The position numbers and the translations under genes are program-made. 64,000 nt of DNA from Piezodorus guildinii (lineage: Eukaryota > Arthropoda > Insecta > Hemiptera > Pentatomidae), in contig CM041294.1 in the NCBI GenBank assembly GCA_023052935.1, forward strand, positions 104,626,116-104,690,115, read 5' to 3'. The notes under the pieces were generated by a model. It ran no database searches and was not told the origin of the DNA. It saw only the letters and a program-made list of their open reading frames with translations. Of this stretch, positions 35,551 to 45,244 are shown one piece after another. Numbering within the stretch: the first letter of the stretch is position 1; each line of letters opens with the position of its first letter.

Positions 35551-35860
35551 CCCAACAGGAATCCTAAAGTAGAAGGTCTAAATCTTCTGTTCAGACACTT
35601 CGGAGGATTATCAGGAATAAACATCATTAAAGAAGAAAAAATTACAGTAGTTAGGAGACATCATGAAAAATGAAAGTAAATATCCCCTCCTGCAGAAGAT
35701 CCTACGTGGGAAGGAAGAAGATGAATCTCCTGGTAGGCAAACATCCGCAATCGGTATAGCATGACCTCCACTCAGTTACTCAGATTTGATGCCAATAAAG
35801 ATCGAATAGCTTTGATCATCTGGAACGGATATGGAATGAGAAGAAGAAAAAATTAGAAAG
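35551..35860 (+). pseudogene. Mosaic of J2 fragment and RT C-terminal relic
   Basis: First (about 35560-35625) comes a J2-like minus-strand piece ('agaaggtct', 'cacttcggaggattatcagg'). Then, on the plus strand, frame-broken text gives 'YPLLQKILRGKEEDESPGR', matching the 'LL..IL.GK.EG.R..GR' box near the C-terminus of endonuclease-RT type proteins, followed by a decayed segment to about 35850. Confidence 0.5.
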
Positions 35861-35974
35861 AAAAATTTCATGCCATCATAGTACAACATACTATGTATGA
35901 ATGAGATCAATATGATAAGTGAAAAACAGCTTTAAATTTCGGAATGTATTATTTATTTAACAACAATAATTCAT

Positions 35975-36700
35975 AAATGCATACTGGCCTCTTTAACTGT
36001 ACAAAACCACTCAAATCTCCCTCGAAATTAGTACTCAATTTGCAAAGTTCGATTAAAGCACGACAAATGAAAACATATGTAACGTTCAAACTTCGACAAA
36101 ACACTTGCCTACCATTTTTATCGTTCACTAAATTCCTCAGACCAACTCTGCACATTACCGAGGACTAACACTCGACCAAATGATGACATGGGCTTCACAT
36201 GTCAAGAAAGACTATCAACCAGTGACTGAAAGTAGTAAACTCTCTTCTATACAAGTCGTCAAAACTAAAAATTAGACAGAAACTGAATCATACACATGCC
36301 TGCTTAAACCCATATGAACTTACGCCTCAAATGTTCAGCAAAAAAAACTCATACAAAATTTACATTAATTTCAATAAAACAATTTAAGACTTATGGAAAC
36401 AATTACGTAAACAACAAAACCAAACATAAAGACTTGACAACAACCAATAATTGACCAACATATACGAACTCCTTATACGTGTTTTCATAGAAAACTGCCC
36501 GGACACGAAAATAGACTTATAAAAGGCATGTTAATAGTTGTAATGTCTGTTACAAGAAGTTTGAAAAGAAGCCGGATGAGAGACCTCCTTTGTTAAAGTA
36601 TTGCATAGGAATGGGTGGTGCTAGGCACTTTCCTTTCCCTGGGCCTGTCATGTCTAGTGCTGAAGTTTTATACAGCACATGTGCTTATTTTTAGATAACT
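35975..36700 (+). pseudogene. Jockey-type RT C-terminal relic related to J4
   Basis: Plus-strand frames give 'MKTYVTFKLRQNTCLPF', then 'GLTLDQMMTWASHV', then 'CLLKPI', then a basic end near 36570-36600 resembling 'RRLKRSWMRDLL' in J4. The order and wording parallel the last 200 residues of the J4 ORF2 relic at 60988-61585 ('VTFTLRHGTCPPVYV', 'GLIFDKRLTWGPHV'). Stops and shifts abound. Confidence 0.6.
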
Positions 36701-36719
36701 TTTGACAACTGCGAACAGA

Positions 36720-38925
36720 AAAATATGAAGATTAAAAAAAAAAAGTGATTGTGAAAACAGCCCAATACGAAAAAGTATAGATAGTACTAATGAATTTGAA
36801 ACTGGTGATGTAAAAAAAGGGAAAAAAACGCTATTAGATTTTTTTAATTATAAAATTTATCGATTGTAATAATCAGATATCCATTAGCGATATAAATGAG
36901 GAAAATGAAATATCTTTCGAAATGAATTTCATCGCTGATGAGATCTGAAATATTCGAATCGACTCCCTCAATTTAATTATGCCCACTTCGTTAAGAAGAT
37001 TATGAACTAGTAGAGGCGGCTTAAGTTTACGAATCGATGTCAGAACTGAGGCCATTTCGTAAATGGAGGGGGCTTTAAATACAATCTGAAAAATGATGAT
37101 TTAACTTTTTTCCCCGTATCAGAAAGCTACATAGATGAATATCCTGAAGTACTTTTGATTAATTACAGATAATAATAATATTTCTTTATCTATCTTGGGG
37201 AGTCCCTTAAGATTAATATTTCAGGAAATAAAAAATAAACTTCAGAGTCTTTGAGTTGACAAAATTATAAATAATCAAATGACACACATAAAATAACTCA
37301 AGGGATAAATTCTAATAATAATGTAGAACACAAAAAAAAAATACATTTAACAAAAAAAAAATGTAAAAATATACAGTTTATACATAAAAAAAGGAATTTA
37401 CCATACCTATTAATTTAATAAAAACAACAACAAAACAAACATCCGTCGAGCAACCTCTCTCTCCACTTTCAAATATGTTTTGCAAAATACAAGAAAATTA
37501 CACGGTCATCTAAAGAAGATGCAAAGTTAGAAAGTAGCTGGCCTGGACATGCGGGATAATTATTACATAAAACACTTTAATGAACCTAACTAATATTTCA
37601 ATAATGTGTTATAAAATAAAACATAAATACCTAATATTTCTATAAAGCTCGAAATTCATTAATGTAAATTTCTACCACTTATATTGGTTCCGTTTGGTTA
37701 TCGACTCTTCAAGAATCTTTGCGAATCCATGGGAATGAAGAATGAAATTAAAAAAAAAAAAAAAAAAAAAATTACATGGCTGAATTTAATATTCTGGAGG
37801 ACTTTTGTTCTCATTAGATGTTCAAACCAGACCTCCATAACCAATCACGCTATTCCTCTGAATAAAAACTGATTCTCCAGAGTAAAATTCATTAAAAGAA
37901 TACAAACATATTTATATAATCTATATAAAACATATTTACATATGCGTAAAGTATTAAAATATTATAAACATTCTTTTGTTCTTTGCATTGTTTTATGTAA
38001 ATTAATTACACGCATTTTAAAGTTTTCTTTAAGAATTAATTACAGTATAATATGTTAAGTGACCTTCTCATGAACGACATTAATTAATTAATTAACTAAC
38101 TACCGCTACAGCTCCATTTTACTGACCAATATTTTTAGTCAAACTACTCAAACCACCTGCTACGATGTGTGTTGTTTAATTAACCCAGGGCAACGTATCT
38201 AGGACATTACTTTTTTTCTTCGATCATTTTATCCTATTTCTTTCCACCACTCAAGAAACATGAGTGAGTAGAAGAAGAAAATCAGACAATGAGTAGTAGT
38301 TGGAGCTAACTCAGCAGGCCACCGATTAATTTATTTTCTTGACTTGGAAGATTTAAACCTAACTAAGTCCAAACATCTTCAACTGAAATTGGTCTGATTT
38401 ACACCCATCATCTTCCGTATCAAATTAATTAAGACTCTATTAACGAAATAAAAATCGAAAACCCATTTTTCTTGTGTTCCATCATAACAATTCCTTTAAA
38501 ATCGACCAAACCATGTTATTCAATATATTTAATAGTTTTTTAGATAATTTGAAAAAAAAAGGGTAAAACATTTACCGTTAGTATTATAGTTTTAGTTTTC
38601 CAGCCATGGTTGAGTTACAGTAGCAGCCAAAAGCAATTAATCCGATTCTGAAAACCCAGGACAAAATAAAAATTGATAAGTGTTTCCTTTTATTTAATAT
38701 TTATTAATATCTATGGTTTAGCAGACTTTATTTCATCAAAGAATTATTAAATTACAAGTTAATTAACCTAAAACTGTATAACACAAAATCTTTACACAAT
38801 TGAACATATGTTCACAAATATGTTTTTATAAAAATAATTATTTACGTTTATTTAAATATAACGTTGATGAATCCTAGAACAAAGTTTTTTTATAATTTAT
38901 TGAAGTGAAAACTTTTTTAGGCGCG
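36720..38925. other. AT-rich stretch without recognised feature
   Basis: Apart from the short LINE 3'-end-like string at 37187-37215 (inverse of 12700) and A-runs, nothing is recognised. Confidence 0.4.
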
Positions 38926-39763
38926 TTATGGGCCATTCTCAACGAAACGTACAAACGCTGTCCAAATGACTTCCCTCGTACTAAAACTGGTTATTTTCCA
39001 ACTTTTTTTTATTTATTCTTGCATTACCTTCGATTCGTCATTAACGCACCCGTCATCAGCGCCCCCCCCCCCCACAAAAGGTGATGAAACAGGTGTTTTA
39101 CTTTATTCCCCATTAAACCTACTCCTCTGATATAAAGAAGTATTCTGGTTCACACTTTATCATACTCAATTGGATGCTGATCGTAAATAGAATCGATTTT
39201 TTAAAAGTATTTTACAGATGAAAGAGACGAGGAATATCTTAATTTGTTCAAAAACCTTCGGGAGATCATACCAAAAATCATTGGCTCACCCACTCATCAT
39301 TGACTCACCACTAGATCGTAATTCATTTTAATTTGTTTTTATTAAGAGATAATACAATCTGCCACCTTCTGGGGCAATGAGTATTAGAGATAAAATAAAT
39401 CATTCATACCATATGTACATTGTAAATAAAATTAAAGAAAAAAAAAATTAATAAAGACTAAACAAATAAAAGAAAAAAATATATACACAAAATTAAATAA
39501 GTACTATAAAGAAAATAATAATAACAATCTTGTTCACATTCATACCTATTTACAATATTTACAAACTGCCCCTGGGATCACTGAATCAAACCTCGAGATC
39601 CACTAGTGGATGTCGAGGCACAATGCCAGAAGATCCCAGCGCCTCTCATTCAGCTGCGTCACTGGTCTTGAGTGCCAGTGGAGGCTGCGCGAGGGCGCTA
39701 GAGCCACATACACTCAGGGCATGAGTGGAGAAGCTGGCCATTGCCAGCACTCCAATAACATAA

Positions 39764-42448
39764 TTACAAAAGATCTCTGGGCCACTGCCGCTTCAACCTA
39801 CGAGGAGGGTTATAGGGATGTTTGGAACTAGATAGGGAGTTTGCCAAGGGATTAGGAAGGTGAGTAAGCTTCTGATGGAAGATTGAGAATTTGGATGGGA
39901 TTAGATCAAGGACAAATGGGATATTCAGGTCATGGTGTAAGGTTTTGTTGGTGACATAATATGGGGCATCTACTATTGTTCTAAGGACTTTAGACTGAAA
40001 GGATTGGATACGTTTGATATTCGAAACTTTTGCTGTTCCCCACAGTTCAAGTCCGTAGGTCCAAATTGGTTTAAGAATAGTCTTGTAAATTAAGAGTTTG
40101 TTGTCCGTTGAGAGATGAGATTTTCTGTTTAGTAGTCTATATAGCTGGCCATATCGTCGATTGAGTTCTTGTCGTTTGAGTCTAGTATGGGGGTTCCATG
40201 TCAGTCTTTTGTCTAAGAGGAAACCAAGGTATTTGACTGTGTCAGAAAAGGTGAGAGGAATAGAGTTAAAATGGACAAAAGGGCAGGATCTGCGTCGAAG
40301 GGTAAAGGTGACTTGCTTGCTTTTTGATTCATTGACTTTGATGCGCCAATGATTGCACCACTTTTCAATCAGATCGAGATGTGATTGGAGGTTTGAGGAT
40401 GCCGTAACAGGATCTGGATGGGATGAGAGGATAGCTGTATCATCGGCAAATGTTGCCAGGAAGTTTTCGGGTAAGGTGGGAATGTCTGAGGTGAATAAGA
40501 TGTAGAGTATAGGACCGAGGACACTACCTTGTGGAACACCGGCTTCTATCGGATAACAACTTGAGAATTCAGAACCACAACGGACTCGAAACGAGCGGTT
40601 AGAGAGGTAGGATCGAAGGATTAGATATAGGGCTTGGGGTAATAGGGTTTTTAGTTTGAAAAGCAAGCCATCGTGCCACACCCGGTCGAATGCTTGTGCT
40701 ATGTCCAGAAAGGCACCTGTGCAATATTGCTTGCTTTCAAGGGCATAGGATATGTGGTCAACAACTCGAAGACCTTGGTGAACAGTGGAGTGGCCTGAGC
40801 GGAAACCAAACTGGTGAGATGGGATTTTGTCGAGTTGGATTAACGGAAGGATGCGTTTCAGAAGGATTTTCTCAAATAATTTGGAAAGTATAGGGAGCAA
40901 GCTGATTGGTCTATAGGATGAGGTATGATTAACAGGTTTGCCCGGTTTAAGGAAAAGTATAATGGTTGAGTGTTTCCACATCAGAGGAAAATGGGTTGTT
41001 CGGAGGATGCAGTTATATATGTAGGTCAGGAATACTATAGCCTTTTTGGGAAGTTGTTTAATGATTTGGGAAGTGAGGAGATCAAATCCAGGAGATTTTC
41101 GAGGTTTAAGTTTATCGATTAGGAATTTGACCTCAGAGGGGTTGACAGCTTTAGGAGGCAAAGAGAGAGGAATCGGCGAGGAGAGGGATTCTTCAACTGC
41201 AGCTGTATGGGGAGGATTAATTTCAGGATGAGGAGTGAATGTGTTTGCAAGATGTTTAGCAAATTCCTCTGCTCTAGTCTCATCTGACGAGGCCCAGGAA
41301 CCATCATGACGTTGGAGAGGATGAGAGATATGATGGTATTTAAGGATTTTTTTAGTTGCTTTCCAGAGGGAATGGTCACAAGTGGATAATGAGGAAAGAT
41401 AGGAATTATAGGATTGGGATCTGTAGGTTGTCAATCTATTTTTAACTAATTTACAATAATAATTGTATGATTTATTGTCATCAGGATGCCTGGTCCTCTG
41501 CCAGATAGTCCTAGAACGGCGCTTGAATTGGATAAGGTCCAGGAGTTCTTGAGGTAAAGGATTTGTACTTCGGGATTTTTCGGGAGAGAGAGGTGAAGAT
41601 GAAGTCCAGGTTGCTTGTTGGATTAGGGTTGTAAAGGTATTTACAGCTTCATCCAGTTCTTCAGGGGATTTGAGGGATACTCTGAGATCAATGTTGTCGG
41701 TTAAGATTTGACGGAATAGATCCCAGTGAACTGGGCCCCTGATGAATGAGGGTGGGAGCGGTTTAGGAATGGGCGATATTGAAAGGGTAAGGAGTATTGG
41801 ACTGTGATCTGAAGATAGGTCATCGAGGCGAGATATGGAATAATTTAGTAGTCCTAGACCTTTGTGGATGAAAAAATCTAGGAGGTCAGGATTGCGGTTG
41901 GGATCTGTTGGCCAGTAGGTAGGAGAATCCGGAGGAAGAATATTGCTGCGAGTAGAATTAAGTGCAGACAACAGGATTCGTCCACGAGAGTTTGTGGTTC
42001 TGGCTCCCCATTGTTGGTGTTTTGCATTAAAATCTGCTCCCACAAGGAAGTGATGTCCCAAGGAATTTAGGAACGAATTGAATTGGGATTCTGAAAATGG
42101 AATTTTCGGAGGGGAATATGCTGCAACAACTGTTATGTGAAAGGGCTTGGTTTTAACTGTTACAGCTGTAGGTTGTAGGTAATTATGGACGGGTAAGGGG
42201 TGTGAGTGATGGGAGAGGGAGTGATGGATGATGACAGCAGTGCCAGCATGTGCGGTTCCGTCCGGGTGGTCCGTGCGGTAAATGTTGTAATTGGGAATGT
42301 TAAACAGACGTGAGTTGGTAAGTCGGGTTTCTGTTACTAGGGCTATGTCTATGTGTTTTTCTTGTAAGAAGACTGTTAGTTCGTTAGTGTGATTTCGAAT
42401 ACCATTCGCATTCCAAAGGAGTATGGATATAGGTTTGGAAGAGGTCAT
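39764..42448 (-). CDS. J1 ORF2: endonuclease-reverse transcriptase, 894 aa, intact
   Basis: An APE-type endonuclease nicks target DNA, and the reverse transcriptase copies the element RNA from the nick (target-primed reverse transcription). Endonuclease motifs: 'ILLWNANG' (residues 9-16), 'TETR' (39-42), 'GADFNAKH' (137-144), 'SDHSP' (213-217). RT motifs: 'SYRPISLLPILSKLFEKI' (about 510), 'QFGFRSGHST', 'GAFLDIAQAFDRVWHDG' (catalytic Asp), 'GVPQGSVLGPILY' (about 636), 'FADD' (about 665). The C-terminal region has 'WTYGLELWGTAK' and a basic end 'RRLKRQWPRDLL'. No RNase H. The start ATG directly follows the ORF1 stop (TAAATG), so translation probably depends on reinitiation. No stop or shift is visible, and the length fits jockey ORF2. 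Confidence 0.97.
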   Translation of the reverse strand: MTSSKPISILLWNANGIRNHTNELTVFLQEKHIDIALVTETRLTNSRLFNIPNYNIYRTDHPDGTAHAGTAVIIHHSLSHHSHPLPVHNYLQPTAVTVKTKPFHITVVAAYSPPKIPFSESQFNSFLNSLGHHFLVGADFNAKHQQWGARTTNSRGRILLSALNSTRSNILPPDSPTYWPTDPNRNPDLLDFFIHKGLGLLNYSISRLDDLSSDHSPILLTLSISPIPKPLPPSFIRGPVHWDLFRQILTDNIDLRVSLKSPEELDEAVNTFTTLIQQATWTSSSPLSPEKSRSTNPLPQELLDLIQFKRRSRTIWQRTRHPDDNKSYNYYCKLVKNRLTTYRSQSYNSYLSSLSTCDHSLWKATKKILKYHHISHPLQRHDGSWASSDETRAEEFAKHLANTFTPHPEINPPHTAAVEESLSSPIPLSLPPKAVNPSEVKFLIDKLKPRKSPGFDLLTSQIIKQLPKKAIVFLTYIYNCILRTTHFPLMWKHSTIILFLKPGKPVNHTSSYRPISLLPILSKLFEKILLKRILPLIQLDKIPSHQFGFRSGHSTVHQGLRVVDHISYALESKQYCTGAFLDIAQAFDRVWHDGLLFKLKTLLPQALYLILRSYLSNRSFRVRCGSEFSSCYPIEAGVPQGSVLGPILYILFTSDIPTLPENFLATFADDTAILSSHPDPVTASSNLQSHLDLIEKWCNHWRIKVNESKSKQVTFTLRRRSCPFVHFNSIPLTFSDTVKYLGFLLDKRLTWNPHTRLKRQELNRRYGQLYRLLNRKSHLSTDNKLLIYKTILKPIWTYGLELWGTAKVSNIKRIQSFQSKVLRTIVDAPYYVTNKTLHHDLNIPFVLDLIPSKFSIFHQKLTHLPNPLANSLSSSKHPYNPPRRLKRQWPRDLL

Positions 42449-43534
42449 TTAAGGATTTCTTGAAGAAGTGATGAGGTGGGATACGAGATTAGTTAAAAGT
42501 GATATTAGAGGAGTCACGACTGATTTAAATTCAGCGATGAAGGATGTTAGGAGACTGGTGATATCTGTTGCATTTGATGGAGGAGGAATGAGTGGAATTT
42601 GATGTTGATGGGATTTTTGGGGCTCGGAATGGATTAGAGGAAGAGAATATTGAGGTTGGGGGTGGGGGTGTTGAGGTTTCGGTTGCTCCGGCGGCAGGGC
42701 CTCACAATTCTTATTTTTCTCACCGCCTCCTAGAAGTTGGGCAAAGGACACATTAGCGTTTATGAGATTTGAAGTCATTCTTCTTGAAGTAGTGGGATAT
42801 TCTGTGGGTTGCGGTTTCTGGAATTTTGTTTTTAGGTTTTTGTAAACCTGACAGCCTTTATAGTTAGCCGGATGTCCTTTCAGGCATAGAGCACACACTG
42901 CTGGAGTTTGCCTTGATTTAATGCATTCATCAGATTTGTGGGGGTCTCCGCATTTCACGCAACGTGGCAAATGATGACAGTAGTGCTTGGTATGGCCGTA
43001 TGCCTGGCAGTTGTGGCATTGAACAATTTCTTTTTTCACATATGGTTTTTCAACTGTGACTTTAGTATAGTAGAGCTTTTGGATGTCGTAGATCTTTTCA
43101 ACTCCAGGTGAAGGTTCAAGATCAACGAAGAAGAGGGGTAGAGGTACCTTCGTGGATACATCGGTTCCGGATCTATTTTCCTTTATGACGTTGGTGATTT
43201 GACGAACTTTGAAGCCCAAGGCCGTCAATTCTTCTTCAATATCTTCAGCAGGCGTTGAGGGATGGAGATTTCGAATGACGACTCGCAAGGAGCGCTCCTG
43301 TCGAAGCTGGTAGGTGTGAAACTCAGCTTTTGTGTCCGTCAAATATTGAACGATTTTTCGGTACGCTTCTGCTGTTTCCGGAGAAATCTTTGTATCGAAG
43401 CTCCTGTTAAGGCATGTGTAACAACCGGGATCAACAATTTTGTTTATTTGGGAGCAGAGCAACTGAAAGTTTTTTATATTTTTGACGAATATCGGGGGAG
43501 GGCGAGGTTCTCTTGGTATTGGTGTCGACTCCAT
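42449..43534 (-). CDS. J1 ORF1: gag-like RNA-binding protein with three zinc knuckles, 361 aa or longer
   Basis: Would coat element RNA and form the ribonucleoprotein. The region at residues about 82-150 ('LRVVIRNLHPSTPAEDIEEE') resembles the domain preceding the C2HC knuckles in insect jockey gags. Knuckles at about 172-228: C-HN-C-QAYG-H-TKHY-C; C-VK-C-GDP-H-KSDE-C; C-AL-C-LKG-H-PANYKG-C. The C-part is Pro/His/Gln-rich, followed by a hydrophobic helix-like end. The ATG at 43534 is the first in this frame, but the frame is open upstream to about 43757 with gag-like sequence ('FFTPNPYQVL'), while an ATG with a lysine/arginine-rich start sits at 43770 in another frame. I infer a single-base indel near 43720-43750 in this copy. 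Confidence 0.9.
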   Translation of the reverse strand: MESTPIPREPRPPPIFVKNIKNFQLLCSQINKIVDPGCYTCLNRSFDTKISPETAEAYRKIVQYLTDTKAEFHTYQLRQERSLRVVIRNLHPSTPAEDIEEELTALGFKVRQITNVIKENRSGTDVSTKVPLPLFFVDLEPSPGVEKIYDIQKLYYTKVTVEKPYVKKEIVQCHNCQAYGHTKHYCHHLPRCVKCGDPHKSDECIKSRQTPAVCALCLKGHPANYKGCQVYKNLKTKFQKPQPTEYPTTSRRMTSNLINANVSFAQLLGGGEKNKNCEALPPEQPKPQHPHPQPQYSLPLIHSEPQKSHQHQIPLIPPPSNATDITSLLTSFIAEFKSVVTPLISLLTNLVSHLITSSRNP

Positions 43535-44225
43535 AGCATCTTTATCAGATTGTAGAACCTGGTAAGGGTTGGGCGTGAAGAAAGGAGATTCTTCAGACAG
43601 CCCCTGGGATGAAGTGCCTGGTTGTGGCTCGTCAGATGCATTTGTGGGAGTAACAGGAGGACTGATTTTTTTGTTATTACGCCTAGAACGGGTCTTTGCT
43701 GGTGGCGAATGCTGAGGTGTTGAGAGTGCAGACCAGCAGATCGAGACCTTTTCTTAACTTTGCTCGACATAACTTGGTGGAAATATCTCATTATGTCATA
43801 AGTGATATAGGGAAGTAAGTAAAAGAAGAGGAGAGAAAAGAAATAATTGAAAGAAAAAAAAAAAAAAAAAAAAAATATATTACGTCTGCGTGACTTAAAT
43901 TTAATTGTGTTAGCCACACGAACGTGCCCCACTCAGAGCTGGCGAAGCACTGAGGACTGATATGAGTGGGGGGGGAGCACTTCACCTATGGCGGTATGCG
44001 TGTGATAAGGAATACCTCAATACACGGCTTCACTGTTCACTAACATAAACTGTAAATAAAAACAGTACTCACTGTGGGATTACCACCAATGTAAACCACT
44101 GCTGTCCAGCTACTTCATTGTAGATTTAAAATCGAAAAAAAACATATAGTAACTACTAAAAGATGGACGTCTCAAGAGAACGATGTTAAACGTGAATGTC
44201 TATAACTAGCGCATGCGCAGAACTC
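43535..44225 (-). promoter_or_regulatory. J1 5' region with internal promoter and displaced ORF1 N-terminus
   Basis: Jockey-type elements carry an internal Pol II promoter at their 5' end. Here the minus strand begins 'gagttctgcgcatgcgc', giving the perfect palindrome GCGCATGCGC (44209-44218) about 8 nt from the element's first base. This resembles the NRF-1/Ewg binding consensus. A long T-run on the minus strand (plus-strand A-run at about 43855-43875) lies in the leader. From 43770 down, an out-of-frame 'MSSKVKKRSRSAG' probably marks the original ORF1 start. Confidence 0.55.
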
Positions 44226-44439
44226 AGATCGTAATTAGCTCAATTTCTGATTTCTAGAATAATTAATTAATTATTTACATAATTACACCAAATCAAGCTC
44301 TGCTGAGTGCTACATCAGATCAGATTTCCTATATAGGGACAAACAAAAAAAAAAAAAAAATGATGGACCAAAAACTCGACTTTTGAAATTTTCAAGGAAG
44401 ACGCACCCGAGTGTACGTTTTGCTTAGAATGGCCCTTAT

Positions 44440-45212
44440 GCGATTTTTGTCAGGGGTTTGATTTTGTAACCATGATGACGTTACCAACATGCTCTAGACT
44501 GGCGCATGCGCAGCGGTCTATTCGTTTTTTAAAACTGTATTTTTAAATAAAATAAAATAAAAATAAAGGCGGAAAATCTCCTCCTTTGAATAAAAAATCC
44601 TGCTGTATTTGCAAATTTCGATTCAAATAAGAAAAAAAGAATTAGGTTCAAGCGATATGGATGAGAAGAAAAATTATGCAATAGTCTAATCAACAAATTT
44701 CAACAATCAACAAACATATTAGCAATAACGGATGAATAGAAAAGAAAATTAAGTGACACAAAAAAAAAAGGCGGTATAAATATAAGAAAAAAATCATCCA
44801 TTTTAATTTTTCATAGATGGATTAATCTTACAACAGAGAATAATTCGAATTATAATACGTAAATTCAAGATGAAGAAAAAATTAATGGACGTCAATATCA
44901 ACACAGGCAAGTCAATGGTAAATTCAGATTAATAATACAAGATGATATATCTCTACAAAGCGATGATGTTTTACGATTAAATAAAAAAACATGCATTCTA
45001 AACATAATCTAATTTTACAAACGCACTCTTCTTTCAGTAATATTACTGCCTGAATTTAAATTATATATATATAATTATCACATTATGTGCCAATAATAGA
45101 CAATGGTTATGGTAGAGACTTAATTTACTCAATTTTTACAAAGAAAAAAAAGCAATACAGATCAATACGTTTGAAATAGTCCAATTTCAATTAAGTTTAC
45201 AGCTTAAATGTT

Positions 45213-45244
<32 letters not shown>

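Larger units (their letters stand above)
39324..44225 (-). mobile_element. Near full-length jockey-clade non-LTR retrotransposon J1 (about 4.9 kb)
   Basis: Both ends are fixed by the 11-bp direct repeat 'agatcgtaatt' at 39313-39323 and 44226-44236. On the minus strand the order is 5' UTR and promoter (44225 to about 43771), ORF1, ORF2, 3' UTR and an A-rich tail without a long pure A-run. ORF2 is intact; ORF1 has a probable N-terminal frameshift. It lacks RNase H, as expected for jockey. Truncated relatives lie at 32127-32955 (same family). Confidence 0.95.
38930..44435 (-). mobile_element. DNA transposon copy 2 (inverted relative to copy 1), carrying nested jockey J1
   Basis: Left end 'gggccattctcaacgaaacg' at 38930, right end 'ttgcttagaatggccc' ending at 44435. 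The 4-bp target duplication 'ttat' is at 38926-38929 and 44436-44439. The left flank of J1 corresponds to the right end of copy 1 reverse-complemented, so the orientation is opposite. Without J1 the element is only about 590 bp: relative to copy 1 it lacks roughly 600 bp of the interior. It retains at least four of the CAAT-like motifs (39037-39065, 39277-39309). A C-run is at about 39063-39073. Confidence 0.88.

Noticed and set aside
39063..39073. C-run as a functional G-quadruplex or insertion signature
   Set aside because: A single homopolymer in a decayed transposon copy; a sequencing or slippage origin is sufficient.
40161..41231. Plus-strand open frames inside J1
   Set aside because: They are shadows of the intact ORF2 on the minus strand and show no independent motifs.
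42449..43534. Retroviral Gag/Pol origin for the zinc-knuckle ORF
   Set aside because: The adjacent ORF2 is APE endonuclease plus non-LTR RT with no protease, integrase or LTRs, so it is a jockey-type retrotransposon.
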